Shown here piece by piece: positions 11,760-20,681 of a stretch of DNA of 20,681 nucleotides (positions within the stretch are counted from its first letter, which is position 1; the number at the start of each line of letters is the position of its first letter). Origin of the DNA: a virus; the IMG/VR virus record IMGVR_UViG_3300035162_001676, positions 1 to 20,681 of that record. The stretch is one strand, 5' to 3'. The notes beneath the pieces are model-generated. The model saw nothing but the letters and a program-made list of their open reading frames with translations, did no database searches and had not been told where the DNA came from. The position numbers were made by a program, and so were the translations under genes.

Positions 11760-12592
11760 GTATAATATTTACAGAACAAGATCATAGTTACAAATCATCA
11801 AATGATGATAGTGCTATAGATTGGATGAGTGTAACAACCCTTACATCTTTTTTTAAAGAACCTTTTGATGCTAAAAAAGTAGCACAGAAAGTTTCTAAAA
11901 GAAAAAACTCTAAGTGGTATGGAATGACTCCTAAAAAAATTCAAGAAGTTTGGAAAAAAGAATCTGAAAGAGCAATGGCTCTTGGAACTTTCTATCATAA
12001 TCAAAGAGAAGATGACTTATGTTCATTAGCTTCAATTGAAAGAAATGGGATTACTGTACCTGTTTTTACTCCTATTATAAAAGATAAGGGTGTTAAAATT
12101 TCTCCAAAGCAAAAATTAGATCCAGGTGTATATCCAGAACATATGGTATATTTAAAATCTGCTGGCATATGTGGACAATCAGATCTAGTAGAAGTTCTTG
12201 AAGGAAAAGTATATATCATAGACTATAAGACTAATAAGGAAATAAAGATGCAATCTTATGTAGATTGGGAAGGTATATCACAAAAAATGCAATTTCCTGT
12301 TAACCACTTAGATGATTGTAATTTTAATCATTATGCTCTACAACTCAGTATTTATATGTATATTATAATAAAGCATAATCCTAAGTTAAGACCAGGTCCT
12401 ATGTATATTCATCATGTTCAATTTGAGGAGGAATCAAAAGATGAACATGGTTATCCTATTACTAAATATACTAAAGAAGGGGATCCTGTATTAAAAGATT
12501 TAGTTCAAATACCTGTACCTTATTTAAAGGATGAAGTAATATCATTAATACATTATCTACATGATAATAGAAAAAAACTAAAAAAGAAATGA
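11756..12592 (+). CDS. PD-(D/E)XK nuclease (RecB/Cas4-like)
   Basis: A 278-residue protein with the full motif series of the RecB-like exonuclease family: GTFYH (77-81), GICGQSD (137-143), IIDYKTNK (154-161, the D-x-K pair D156 and K158) and the Q-x3-Y motif QLSIY (196-200). The aspartate D143, the D156-x-K158 pair and H81 would hold the catalytic metal. It should be a DNA exonuclease or flap nuclease. In phages of Bacteroidota such a nuclease often sits near TerL and may trim ends or process replicative DNA before packaging, which is inference. No helicase domain and no Fe-S cysteine set (only C139, C188 and a few others) are seen. Confidence 0.85.
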   Translation: MSIIFTEQDHSYKSSNDDSAIDWMSVTTLTSFFKEPFDAKKVAQKVSKRKNSKWYGMTPKKIQEVWKKESERAMALGTFYHNQREDDLCSLASIERNGITVPVFTPIIKDKGVKISPKQKLDPGVYPEHMVYLKSAGICGQSDLVEVLEGKVYIIDYKTNKEIKMQSYVDWEGISQKMQFPVNHLDDCNFNHYALQLSIYMYIIIKHNPKLRPGPMYIHHVQFEEESKDEHGYPITKYTKEGDPVLKDLVQIPVPYLKDEVISLIHYLHDNRKKLKKK

Positions 12593-13104
12593 TTGCAAAA
12601 CTATTTGATATACAAAATGGCAAAGTAGTTCCAACAGAACATTGTTATACACTTAAGTCTCTTAAAGATATAATGGATAACTATCCAGATGATCATCTAA
12701 AAATCTATCAGTATTTATTTTACATGACATGTCCTAATCCAGATATGAACCCGTTCTTTCATACTCCTGAACATGAAAAAGAAGAAGTTATAATGAAAGA
12801 AGTAGATGGGGAGTTTTCTACAGAAGATGATGATGTATGGGCAGCGCTTAAGTTTTGTGAAAAGATGTATCAAACACCAACATCCAGAGCATATAAAGGT
12901 ATTGCAGCTATGTTAGATAGATTAGGTAGATATATGGAAACTACACCTATTGAACACGGTAGAGATGGTAATATTAATTCTTTAGTAAATGCAGCTGCCA
13001 AGTATCAGCAAATTAGAGAATCATTTAAAGGTGCATATAAAGATCTTCAAGAAGAACAACAGAGCAATGTACGAGGTGGAATAGGCTTAGGGTATGATCA
13101 ATGA
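12589..13104 (+). CDS. Candidate small terminase subunit (conserved protein before TerL)
   Basis: A 171-residue protein directly upstream of TerL, overlapping the nuclease gene by four bases and TerL by 11. It contains an N-terminal segment with YPDDHLKIYQYLFYMTCPNP, a His/acid-rich middle, and a helical region (about 80-160) containing ALKFCEKMYQTPTSRAYKG and LVNAAAKYQQIRESFKGAY. The position and size fit a small terminase that recognises DNA and regulates TerL. I recognise the type as a conserved neighbour of TerL in phages of Bacteroidota, but no helix-turn-helix is plain in the sequence. The function is therefore inferred from place. Confidence 0.6.
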   Translation: MIAKLFDIQNGKVVPTEHCYTLKSLKDIMDNYPDDHLKIYQYLFYMTCPNPDMNPFFHTPEHEKEEVIMKEVDGEFSTEDDDVWAALKFCEKMYQTPTSRAYKGIAAMLDRLGRYMETTPIEHGRDGNINSLVNAAAKYQQIRESFKGAYKDLQEEQQSNVRGGIGLGYDQ

Positions 13105-15310
13105 TACAGAAATATATCAAGATATTCCTACATGGGATAATGGTACATGGACTAGTACAGACTTTGATACTAGAGAAGACTTTGCAAGTTATGTAAGAAA
13201 TCTATTTAAAGAACCTGGTCAGTACGCATTTGATAATACATCTTATGAATTTAATGTAGAAGCTACTAAGTTTAATACACAAGGTTTTTATTGTGCAGCT
13301 CCTTTTAAATCAAGAGACTTTATTAACTACTGGGAAGGAGAAAAGAAAAAATGTAGAAAAGGTGTAATATATAAATCAAAAGATAAGGTTTGGTATATCG
13401 CAAGGGACTACTACATGTGGTTAAACTTCTTACCAATCTTTAACAAGGAGATTCAAAAGTTTGGATTTGCTGATATTAGAGATGCTCAATATCATATGGC
13501 CTTATATGAAATGCTAGCAGAGTTAAATTTTAAGCATGTAGCTATTCTAAAAAAAAGACAGATAGCTTCTTCTTATTATCATATGGCAAAGCTTATAAAC
13601 CAGCAATGGTTTGAACCAGGGGTAACTCTTAAGATAGGAGCTAGCCTTAAAGATTACATAAATGAAAAAGGATCCTGGAAGTTTCTAGATGAGTACGCAG
13701 CATTCTTAAATGAACACACCGCATGGTATAGACCAATGAATCCCAGTAAGGTAATGATGTGGCAGCAAAAGATTGAGGTCAGAAAAGGTAATAGAAAAAC
13801 TGAAGTAGGTCTAAAAGGAACTATACAAGGTATGTCATTTGAGAAAGATCCTACAAATGGAGTAGGGGGTCCAGTAAAATACTTTTTTCATGAGGAAGCT
13901 GGTATAGCACCTAAGATGGATAAGACCTATGAGTACATGAGACCAGCAATGAGATCAGGACTTACTACTACAGGACTATTTATAGCCGCAGGATCCGTAG
14001 GTGACCTGTCACAATGCAACCCTCTTAAGGATATGATTCTTAATCCAACTTCTAAAGATGTTTACGCTGTAGAAACTAATTTAATAGATCACAAAGGTAC
14101 TGAAGGTATGTCAGGTTTATTTATTCCTGAACAATGGTCTATGCCTCCGCACATAGATAAATATGGTAATTCTAATGTAAAAGAAGCCGTAGTAGCTTTG
14201 CAAAAACAATTTGATCATTGGAAAAGAGAATTAAATCCAGAAGACTACCAGCTTAGAATATCTCAGCATCCAAGAAACATTAAAGAAGCATTTGATAATA
14301 GATCAGTATCAGTATTTCCTACACATCTTCTTTCTGCACAAGCTCGAAGAATAGAAGAAAAAGAATATGGATATGAGTTTTTAGATATATTAACAGATGC
14401 TGACGGTAAACCAAAAGTTGTAAAAAGCAATAAACAACCAATAAAAGATTTTCCAGTAAATAAAAAGACTGAAGATAAAACGGGCTGTCTTGTAGTATGG
14501 GAAAGACCTAATAAAGAAAAACCAGACTTTGGAAGTTACTATGCTTCTATTGACCCCGTAGCTGAAGGTAAGACTACAACATCTGATTCATTATGTTCTA
14601 TATATGTAATGAAGAACTCTGTAGAAGTTACTAAAGTAACAGGTACTGAAACAGAAACTTATATAGAACAAAGTAAAATTGTAGCTGCATGGTGTGGAAG
14701 ATTTGATGATATCAAACAAACTCATCAAAGACTAGAGCTTATAATAGAATGGTACAACGCATGGACTGTAATAGAGAACAACATTTCTTTGTTTATTAAT
14801 TACATGATAAGTAGAAAGAAACAAAAGTATCTAGTTCCTAAAAGTCAAATAATGTTCTTAAAAGATCTAGGTGCTAATAAGAATGTATTCCAGGAATATG
14901 GTTGGAAAAATACAGGTACTTTATTTAAATCACACCTTCTTAGTTATGGGATAGAATTTGTAAGAGAAGAACTTGATCAAGAAACAAAAGAAGATGGTAC
15001 TGTTGTAAAAACAACATATGGAATAGAAAGAATTCCTGATCCAATGCTTATAAAAGAAATGCAAGAATATGCAGATGGAGTCAATGTGGATAGATTAGTA
15101 TCATTTGTAGCTCTTGTTTCTTTTATGAGAATACAAGAATCTAACAGGGGATATGCTAAACAAGTTATAAGGGATGACGCAGCTAAAAAGTTGCAAAAGT
15201 CAGAAAATTTGTTTAAATTAAATAGTAGTCCGTTTAGACATATGGGCAGAAAAGGTAGAGCATCAAAAGGTAGAGGTTTTAAAAAATCTGCTTTTAAAAA
15301 TATTAAATAA
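13094..15310 (+). CDS. terL: Terminase large subunit (ATPase/nuclease)
   Basis: A 738-residue packaging motor. The ATPase half shows a divergent nucleotide loop (KKRQIASSYY, residues 153-162, R155) and a Walker-B-like KYFFHEEAG with E267 and E268. The C-terminal RNase H-like nuclease has its acidic residues at D487 (YYASIDP), E561 (WTVIENN) and D666 (VNVDRLVSFVAL), in the usual order. The protein should pump genome DNA into the prohead and cut it. The length is normal for TerL of large podoviruses. A basic C-terminal tail (MGRKGRASKGRGFKKSAFK) is unusual and may contact DNA. It overlaps the upstream gene by 11 bases and is five bases from the portal gene. Confidence 0.9.
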   Translation: MINDTEIYQDIPTWDNGTWTSTDFDTREDFASYVRNLFKEPGQYAFDNTSYEFNVEATKFNTQGFYCAAPFKSRDFINYWEGEKKKCRKGVIYKSKDKVWYIARDYYMWLNFLPIFNKEIQKFGFADIRDAQYHMALYEMLAELNFKHVAILKKRQIASSYYHMAKLINQQWFEPGVTLKIGASLKDYINEKGSWKFLDEYAAFLNEHTAWYRPMNPSKVMMWQQKIEVRKGNRKTEVGLKGTIQGMSFEKDPTNGVGGPVKYFFHEEAGIAPKMDKTYEYMRPAMRSGLTTTGLFIAAGSVGDLSQCNPLKDMILNPTSKDVYAVETNLIDHKGTEGMSGLFIPEQWSMPPHIDKYGNSNVKEAVVALQKQFDHWKRELNPEDYQLRISQHPRNIKEAFDNRSVSVFPTHLLSAQARRIEEKEYGYEFLDILTDADGKPKVVKSNKQPIKDFPVNKKTEDKTGCLVVWERPNKEKPDFGSYYASIDPVAEGKTTTSDSLCSIYVMKNSVEVTKVTGTETETYIEQSKIVAAWCGRFDDIKQTHQRLELIIEWYNAWTVIENNISLFINYMISRKKQKYLVPKSQIMFLKDLGANKNVFQEYGWKNTGTLFKSHLLSYGIEFVREELDQETKEDGTVVKTTYGIERIPDPMLIKEMQEYADGVNVDRLVSFVALVSFMRIQESNRGYAKQVIRDDAAKKLQKSENLFKLNSSPFRHMGRKGRASKGRGFKKSAFKNIK

Positions 15311-15315
15311 AAAAT

Positions 15316-18075
15316 ATGCAGGTATTTAACGCACTTCAATTAAAAAAAGGAGCTAAATCAGAACAAAATAGAATTGGTTCTGTTACTCAACCTTTACAAT
15401 TTTTACCTAAAAAGAAAAAAGATGCAGAATGGGCAGCTTGGAATTTAGATTGGCTAGAGTGGAATGGTTTAAAGCAATTGCGTAGAAACGGAAGAAGACT
15501 TTCTAAAAATTATAAACTTGCAAAAGGCCATATTGATAGATCTGATTACATAGTTGAAGAGGATAATGAAACAAGAACTATTGTTGACTTGCTGACTCAA
15601 AGTGATGAAGGTTCTGCATTAGAATTAAAATTTTATCCTATAATCCCAAATGTAATAAATGTATTAGTAGCTGAGTTTGCTAAAAGATCTACTAAACTTA
15701 CTTACAGAGCAGTTGATGAATTCTCATATAATGAAATGCTTGAGCAAAAAAGAGCTATGGTAGAGGAGGTTCTGTTAACACAAGCTTCTACTAAAGTTAC
15801 TGCAGCATTATTAGAACAAGGTTTAGATCCAGACTCTGAAGAAGCGCAAGAACAACTTAGTGGTGATAAGTTAAAAAGTCTTCCTGAAATAGAAATGTTT
15901 TTTAAAAAGAGTTATAGATCTATGATTGAAGAGTGGGCAACTCATCAGCATAAGGTAGATATGGAAAGATTTAATATAGATGAACTTGAGGAAAGAGGTT
16001 TTAGAGACATGCTTATTACTGATAGAGAATTTTGGCATATGAGAATGATGGAAGATGACTATGAAGTAGAACTTTGGAATCCTCTTTTAACTTTTTATCA
16101 TAAGTCTCCTGATCAAAGATACATATCAGATTGTAACTGGGTTGGTAAAAGTGATATGATAACTGTATCAGACGCAATTGATAAGTATGGATATCTTATG
16201 GATGAAGACCAGTTAAAATCTTTAGAGTCTATATATCCTGTAAGAGCAGCTGGTTATAATATTACGGGTTATCAAAATGATGGTAGTTTTTATGATGCTA
16301 CTAAATCTCATGAGTGGAATACTCAAAGACCATCTTTAGCAATGAGACAATATACTAGCTTTATGGGTCAAGAAGGTATTACAGATGGTAATGATGCTGT
16401 TCAACAAATACTTGCTCAAAGTGAAGATTATAAAGATGATGGTAATGCTTACTTAGTAAGAGTTAGTACAGCATATTGGAAGTCACAAAGAAGACTTGGT
16501 CATCTTACTAAAGTTAGTGAGCAAGGAGAAGTAATAACTGAAATAATTACAGAAGATTATCAAATAACTGATAAACCAATATATGATACAAGATTGTTTA
16601 AAAACAAATCAAAAGATAATATTGTATTTGGTGAGCACATAGATTGGATATGGATTAATGAAGTTTGGGGAGGTATTAAAATAGGTCCCAATTTACCAAG
16701 TTACTGGGGTATGAATACTTCTGATGGATTTACTCCAATGTACTTAGGTATAGATAAACCAAATCCAGGACCACTTAAGTTTCAATTTAAAGGTGACAAT
16801 TCTTTATATGGTTGTAAGCTTCCCGTAGAAGGAGCTGTATTCTCAGATAGAAATACAAAGTCTACAGCTTTAGTAGATCTTATGAAACCATTTCAAATAG
16901 GTTATAACATTGTTAATAACCAAATGGCAGACATATTAGTAGATGAATTAGGTACAGTTATAATGCTTGATCAAAATACACTACCTAAACATTCATTAGG
17001 TGAGGATTGGGGTAAAGGTAACTTAGCCAAAGCTTATGTAGCAATGAAAGATTTTCAAATGCTGCCCCTGGACACTTCTATTACAAATACAGAAAATGCA
17101 TTAAACTTTCAGCATTTTCAGAAACTTGATTTAGATCAAACTAATAGGCTTATGTCTAGGATTCAACTAGCTAATTATTTTAAGCAACAAGCTTATGAAG
17201 TAATAGGTGTTAATCCACAAAGAATGGGTCAACAAATTTCTCAGCAAACTGCTACTGGTGTAGAACAAGCTGTAAATGCATCATATGCTCAAACAGAAAT
17301 GTATTTTATTCAGCATGCAGATTATTTAATGCCAAGAGTTCATCAGATGAGAACAGACTTAGCGCAATATTATCATAGTACTGCTCCATCTACAAGATTG
17401 AGTTACATTACATCTGCTGATGAAAAAGTTAATTTTGAAATTAACGGTACAGATATGTTAATGAGAGATTTAAATATATACTGTAGCACAACTGCAAATC
17501 ATAGAGCTGTATTAGAACAACTTAAGCAAATGGCAATGCAAAATAATACTACAGGTGCTAGCATATATGATCTTGGTAAAATTGTACAGTCAGATTCTAT
17601 TGCTGAATTAAATGCTGCTATGAAAGATTCAGAAGCAAAACAGCAAGAGCAAAAGCAACAAGAAATGCAGTCTCAACAACAAATGCAAGAACAGCAAATT
17701 CAAGCTCAACAACAAGAACAACAAGCTGAAAGAGACTTTAAAGTTACAGAAGCTGAAAAAAGAGATCGTAAGGATATTCTTATTGCAGAAATTAGAGCTG
17801 CTGGTTATGGTTCAATGATGGACATTAATCAAAATGAACAATCTGACTATCAAGATGCTATGGCTGATATTAGAAAAACAGATCAATATCAGCAGCAAAC
17901 TCAAATGCAAAGAGAGAAGCAAGCTAATGATATGATTAAACATAATCAAAAAATGAGCATTGAAGAACAAAAGATTCAAGCTCAAAGAGATGTAGCTAAT
18001 AAACAACTAGAAATAGCTAGAGAAAATAAAAACAAATATGATGATAAATCATCAAAACCAAATAAGAAAAAATAG
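15316..18075 (+). CDS. Portal protein with long Gln-rich coiled-coil tail
   Basis: A 919-residue protein, five bases after TerL. Portal features include the clip/stem-style start (NLDWLEWNGLKQLRRNGR), FYPIIPNVINVLVAEFAKRS near residue 110, and a central region with FSDRNTKSTALVDLMKPFQ and VNNQMADILVDELG. Helical crown parts follow (YFKQQAYEVIGVNPQRM). It forms a dodecameric ring through which DNA passes and to which TerL docks. Residues 775-807 are extremely Gln-rich, and helical repeats run to the C-terminus (to about 919), making the tail longer than most portals. This tail may be a scaffold-like or DNA-contacting extension. I call portal from position, length and style; the sequence family is diverged. 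Confidence 0.85.
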   Translation: MQVFNALQLKKGAKSEQNRIGSVTQPLQFLPKKKKDAEWAAWNLDWLEWNGLKQLRRNGRRLSKNYKLAKGHIDRSDYIVEEDNETRTIVDLLTQSDEGSALELKFYPIIPNVINVLVAEFAKRSTKLTYRAVDEFSYNEMLEQKRAMVEEVLLTQASTKVTAALLEQGLDPDSEEAQEQLSGDKLKSLPEIEMFFKKSYRSMIEEWATHQHKVDMERFNIDELEERGFRDMLITDREFWHMRMMEDDYEVELWNPLLTFYHKSPDQRYISDCNWVGKSDMITVSDAIDKYGYLMDEDQLKSLESIYPVRAAGYNITGYQNDGSFYDATKSHEWNTQRPSLAMRQYTSFMGQEGITDGNDAVQQILAQSEDYKDDGNAYLVRVSTAYWKSQRRLGHLTKVSEQGEVITEIITEDYQITDKPIYDTRLFKNKSKDNIVFGEHIDWIWINEVWGGIKIGPNLPSYWGMNTSDGFTPMYLGIDKPNPGPLKFQFKGDNSLYGCKLPVEGAVFSDRNTKSTALVDLMKPFQIGYNIVNNQMADILVDELGTVIMLDQNTLPKHSLGEDWGKGNLAKAYVAMKDFQMLPLDTSITNTENALNFQHFQKLDLDQTNRLMSRIQLANYFKQQAYEVIGVNPQRMGQQISQQTATGVEQAVNASYAQTEMYFIQHADYLMPRVHQMRTDLAQYYHSTAPSTRLSYITSADEKVNFEINGTDMLMRDLNIYCSTTANHRAVLEQLKQMAMQNNTTGASIYDLGKIVQSDSIAELNAAMKDSEAKQQEQKQQEMQSQQQMQEQQIQAQQQEQQAERDFKVTEAEKRDRKDILIAEIRAAGYGSMMDINQNEQSDYQDAMADIRKTDQYQQQTQMQREKQANDMIKHNQKMSIEEQKIQAQRDVANKQLEIARENKNKYDDKSSKPNKKK

Positions 18076-18142
18076 TTTAGCTATATAATGCAAAATTTTT
18101 AATAAAAGTTTGTAAATAATTTTAAATTTTTAAGATTTATTT

Positions 18143-18151
18143 TAGTATATT
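18143..18151 (+). promoter_or_regulatory. Promoter box TAGTATATT before the scaffold/capsid genes
   Basis: TTTTAGTATATT, identical over 12 bases to the box before the amidase, lies 26 bases before ATG 18178. It would drive the scaffold-like and major capsid genes separately from the portal. Confidence 0.65.
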
Positions 18152-18177
18152 AAAGTAATAACCAACAAAAACAATAT

Positions 18178-19458
18178 ATGTCAGAAGAATTAAATGAGGA
18201 AACTCAAACACAAGATACTACAACGGTAGAAGAAGTAGATGTAAATATTGATGAAATATTTGGAAACCTAGGAGCAGAAAATGTAATGCTACCTGAAGAA
18301 GAAAAAAAGTCAAACATCTTTTCTAAACCAGAACAAGTTGACACTTCGTTCATTGACAAGCCTGAAACAACTACAACTGAAACTCCTCAAAAGGAAATGA
18401 CAGCTGAAGAGAAGATTCAATCAACTCCAGATTCTGTAGTAGATGAAGCTTTAGCTGAGTTAGATGATGCAATTGCAGAAGAAGAATCTGGAGATGGTAA
18501 AACTGGTAGACGTAAAACAGATAAAAATGGTTTACACGAGTTAGCTGCTAAGATGATAGAGGAAGGTACTCTATTTGGATTTGATGATGATAAAGATTTA
18601 GAAGATTATACTACTAAAGATTTTAGAGAATTATTTGAAGCCAACTTCCAAGAAAGAGAAAGTAAAATTAGACAAGATACTCCTAAAGAATTCTTTCAAT
18701 CACTTCCTGATGAATTGAAAGTAGCTGCAAAATATGTAGCAGATGGTGGTACAGATTTAAAAGGTTTATTTAGAACTCTTTCCCATGTAGAAGAAGTTAT
18801 TGAATTAGATGCTTCTAATCCTGACCATCAAGCTAGAATTGCAAGACAGTATCTTACTGCTACTAACTTTGGTACAGCTGAAGAAATAGAAGAAGAAATA
18901 GAAACTTGGGAAGATTCAGATAGATTGGGTAAAAAAGCAAATCAGTTTAAACCCAAATTAGATAAGATGCAAGAAAAGATTGTTGCTCAACAATTAGCTC
19001 AACAAGAGAATAAGAAAAGGCAACAAGAACAGCAAGCTTCTGTATATATGGATAATGTGTACAATACACTCTCTCAAGGTAAACTTGGTGATCTTAAGTT
19101 AGATAAGAGAGTTCAGAATCATTTATATTCTGGATTAGTTCAACCTAATTATCCTTCTATATCTGGTAAGCCTACTAATTTATTAGGACACTTACTTGAA
19201 AAGTATCAGTTTGTAGAACCAAGACATGACCTTATTGCAGAAGCACTATGGTTACTTTCTGATCCTAACGGATATAAAGAAAAAATTAAAGGTCTAGGAA
19301 GTCAGGCAGCTGTAGCAGATACGGTTAGAAAACTAAAAACTGCACAGTCTAAAAAGAATGTTAGTTCTTCTACTCCAGTTAGTGAAGAATCAACAAAAAG
19401 AAGAAAAGGTACAAAATCAACAGTACAAAGAAAGAACAATATGTTCAAAAGATTTTAA
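18178..19458 (+). CDS. Scaffold-like head assembly protein
   Basis: A 426-residue protein between portal and MCP, the usual place for a scaffold. The N-terminal 110 residues are very acidic and disordered (EELNEETQTQDTTTVEEV, EEESGDGKTGRR). A helical middle (about 115-285) is followed by a Gln/Lys-rich helix (IVAQQLAQQENKKRQQEQQ). The C-terminus (about 395-426) is strongly basic (KRRKGTKSTVQRKNNMFKRF). An acidic start with a basic end is common for scaffolds, which guide MCP assembly and then leave. No protease motif is seen. The A-rich leader holds no Shine-Dalgarno site. Confidence 0.75.
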   Translation: MSEELNEETQTQDTTTVEEVDVNIDEIFGNLGAENVMLPEEEKKSNIFSKPEQVDTSFIDKPETTTTETPQKEMTAEEKIQSTPDSVVDEALAELDDAIAEEESGDGKTGRRKTDKNGLHELAAKMIEEGTLFGFDDDKDLEDYTTKDFRELFEANFQERESKIRQDTPKEFFQSLPDELKVAAKYVADGGTDLKGLFRTLSHVEEVIELDASNPDHQARIARQYLTATNFGTAEEIEEEIETWEDSDRLGKKANQFKPKLDKMQEKIVAQQLAQQENKKRQQEQQASVYMDNVYNTLSQGKLGDLKLDKRVQNHLYSGLVQPNYPSISGKPTNLLGHLLEKYQFVEPRHDLIAEALWLLSDPNGYKEKIKGLGSQAAVADTVRKLKTAQSKKNVSSSTPVSEESTKRRKGTKSTVQRKNNMFKRF

Positions 19459-19487
19459 TTAGTAAACAAATAAAAACAAAATAAATA

Positions 19488-20681
19488 ATGGCAACTCCAG
19501 TATTAAACAATGGTATCTTTCTACGGGATACAGCGTACAACGCAAGTTCACACGTAGATTCTTATCACTTGGTTAACATGTTGAAGGATGCAGAACCAAT
19601 GGACTTAGGTCCTGTGGACCTATGGGCTATGTCCCAGAAGGTAGAAATGCCCCTTTATCAAATGTCTAGCTTTGGTGGGAAAAATGTAATTATGGTAGAC
19701 AATGCTCGTGGTGAGTATAAATGGCAAACACCAGTCTCAAATGATCTTCCTTATATTATTGAAGATATTGAAAATCCTGAAGCAGTTCTTGGTGTAGATG
19801 GTTCAACTTTCCGCATTAAAATAAGCCGTAGAGAATTTGGTCATGGTGACATTATTACTTATGACAAGTACAATGGTACTGAACTTTACATTACAGAGGA
19901 TGATATTCTTCCAATGGGTGATGGGTTTATCTATACTGTTCAGCTTGTTAATAATAACACTGCTGCATCTTTAGATAGAGCATTTTTAGCTAATGGAACT
20001 AAGTTTTTTAGAAAAGGTTCTGCTAGAGGTGAATATGGAGAAAGATTCTCTGATATTACAACAAAAACTGGTTTCCGTGAATTCTACAACTATGTAGGTG
20101 GAGCAGAAGCACACGTTCACTATTCAGTTTCTTCTAGAGCTGATCTTATGATCAAAGGTGGAATGAATGCTGATGGTACTGTACCAGTAACTGAAATCTG
20201 GAGAACTTCAAGTGATAGTATGGATCCTTCTGTAACTTCTTTAGAAGATATGGTAAAAGTAATGGGTAAAGATAAAGTAAGAAGAGCTGTTGATAATGGT
20301 GATCTTTCTAGAACTTTCCTTACTCAAATGGAATCTGCTCACTTAACAAAAGTAGCAAATGACATCGAGTCTTACCTAATGTGGGGACAAGGTGGTAGAG
20401 TTAGACAAGACGGACCAGATGATTTAAGATTATCTGTAGGTCTTTGGGCTCAACTTGATAACTCTTTCAAAAGAGTATACAATAAGAATAACTTTAACCT
20501 AGACTTATTCCGTTCTGAGATTTATAACTTCTTTAATGGTAAAGTTGAATTCCAGGGTCCAGATCCAAAAAGACAATTGATTGTCCAAACTGGTATGGGT
20601 GGAATGAGAATGGTTAATGAAGCTATCAAGCGTGAGGCTGTAGCATCAGGACTTGTAATTCAAGCTGCTGATATAGGTGCA
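19488..20681 (+). CDS. Major capsid protein, 3' end outside the window
   Basis: An open frame starts at ATG 19488 and runs without a stop to the end of the window (398 residues). It starts MATPVLNNGIFLRDTAYNAS, then DLGPVDLWAMSQKVEMPLYQM. Parts read like a phage capsid protein of the HK97 fold, including the SRREFGHGDIITY strand and long helical segments such as SLEDMVKVMGKDKVRRAV. It should be the main shell subunit. Position after the scaffold-like gene under a shared promoter supports this. The family was not recognised from a specific signature, so the call rests mainly on order, length and style. It uses more C-ending codons in places than its neighbours, as expected for a highly expressed gene. 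Confidence 0.75.
   Translation, partial: MATPVLNNGIFLRDTAYNASSHVDSYHLVNMLKDAEPMDLGPVDLWAMSQKVEMPLYQMSSFGGKNVIMVDNARGEYKWQTPVSNDLPYIIEDIENPEAVLGVDGSTFRIKISRREFGHGDIITYDKYNGTELYITEDDILPMGDGFIYTVQLVNNNTAASLDRAFLANGTKFFRKGSARGEYGERFSDITTKTGFREFYNYVGGAEAHVHYSVSSRADLMIKGGMNADGTVPVTEIWRTSSDSMDPSVTSLEDMVKVMGKDKVRRAVDNGDLSRTFLTQMESAHLTKVANDIESYLMWGQGGRVRQDGPDDLRLSVGLWAQLDNSFKRVYNKNNFNLDLFRSEIYNFFNGKVEFQGPDPKRQLIVQTGMGGMRMVNEAIKREAVASGLVIQAADIGA

Noticed and set aside
11501-12219. Minus-strand ORFs within the Cys-rich and nuclease genes
   Set aside because: They oppose overlapping plus-strand genes with clear motifs and show no recognisable motifs themselves.
14977-15339. Minus-strand ORF over the TerL end and portal start
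   Set aside because: Antisense to the nuclease motif D666 region; no homologous features.
19606-19622. Hairpin in the capsid gene start
   Set aside because: A 7-bp stem with a 3-base loop in coding sequence is short enough to arise by chance; nothing else supports a role.
1-20681. tRNA, CRISPR array, insertion sequence, integrase or att site
   Set aside because: No T-psi-C-type arm, no spaced repeats of CRISPR type, no terminal inverted repeats around a transposase and no recombinase were seen.

Overview
This window is a contiguous piece of a double-stranded DNA tailed phage genome, or prophage-like virus contig, that most likely infects a marine member of the Bacteroidota (flavobacteria). 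The evidence for the host is the AT-rich composition, the A-rich start regions without Shine-Dalgarno sequences, the flavobacterial style of several proteins, and one secreted protein (1168-2016) that ends like a type IX secretion cargo protein. There are no integrase, att sites, tRNAs, rRNAs, CRISPR arrays or insertion sequences. TerL, then a very large portal, then an acidic scaffold-like protein, then the major capsid protein (MCP), with an HU/IHF-like protein and a PD-(D/E)XK nuclease just upstream, is compatible with crAss-like or other large podoviruses of Bacteroidota. That placement is inference.

Layout. (1) Positions 1-750 hold three small minus-strand genes of unknown function. Two have their own hairpin terminator, and each has a copy of a repeated element (24 bp in the two closest copies) upstream. 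(2) Positions 751-1167 are a roughly 420-bp divergent non-coding region with an AT-rich half, a tandem repeat, a strongly G-rich block able to form a G-quadruplex or competing hairpins, and a possible flavobacterial-type promoter. (3) Positions 1168-2991 encode a secreted T9SS-like protein, a 55-aa protein ending in CIGCGS, a GroES/gp31-like co-chaperonin, a small phage protein and a two-pass membrane protein, closed by a strong terminator. (4) Positions 3101-7603 form a packed run of virion and tail-fibre genes, including a collagen-like fibre and a LamG fibre. (5) A metallophosphoesterase follows at 7639-8529. (6) Positions 8596-10358 are the lysis cassette: a membrane/coiled-coil protein, a lipoprotein with a C-terminal membrane segment (u-spanin-like), a holin-like protein and a zinc amidase, then a terminator. 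(7) Positions 10483-18075 are an overlapping chain leading into DNA packaging: coiled-coil protein, unknown 119-aa protein with a 16-bp internal hairpin, HU/IHF-like protein, Cys-rich protein, nuclease, candidate small terminase, TerL and portal. (8) Positions 18178-20681 hold the scaffold-like protein and an MCP cut by the window end.

The plus-strand transcription units are each preceded by one short box, TTTT-(T/A)-GTATATT or a close variant, usually 17-26 bases before the first start codon and with no obvious -35 partner. This looks like a phage-specific late promoter and divides the genome into co-expressed virion, lysis and packaging blocks. The minus-strand genes use a different repeated element and are probably expressed at another time.
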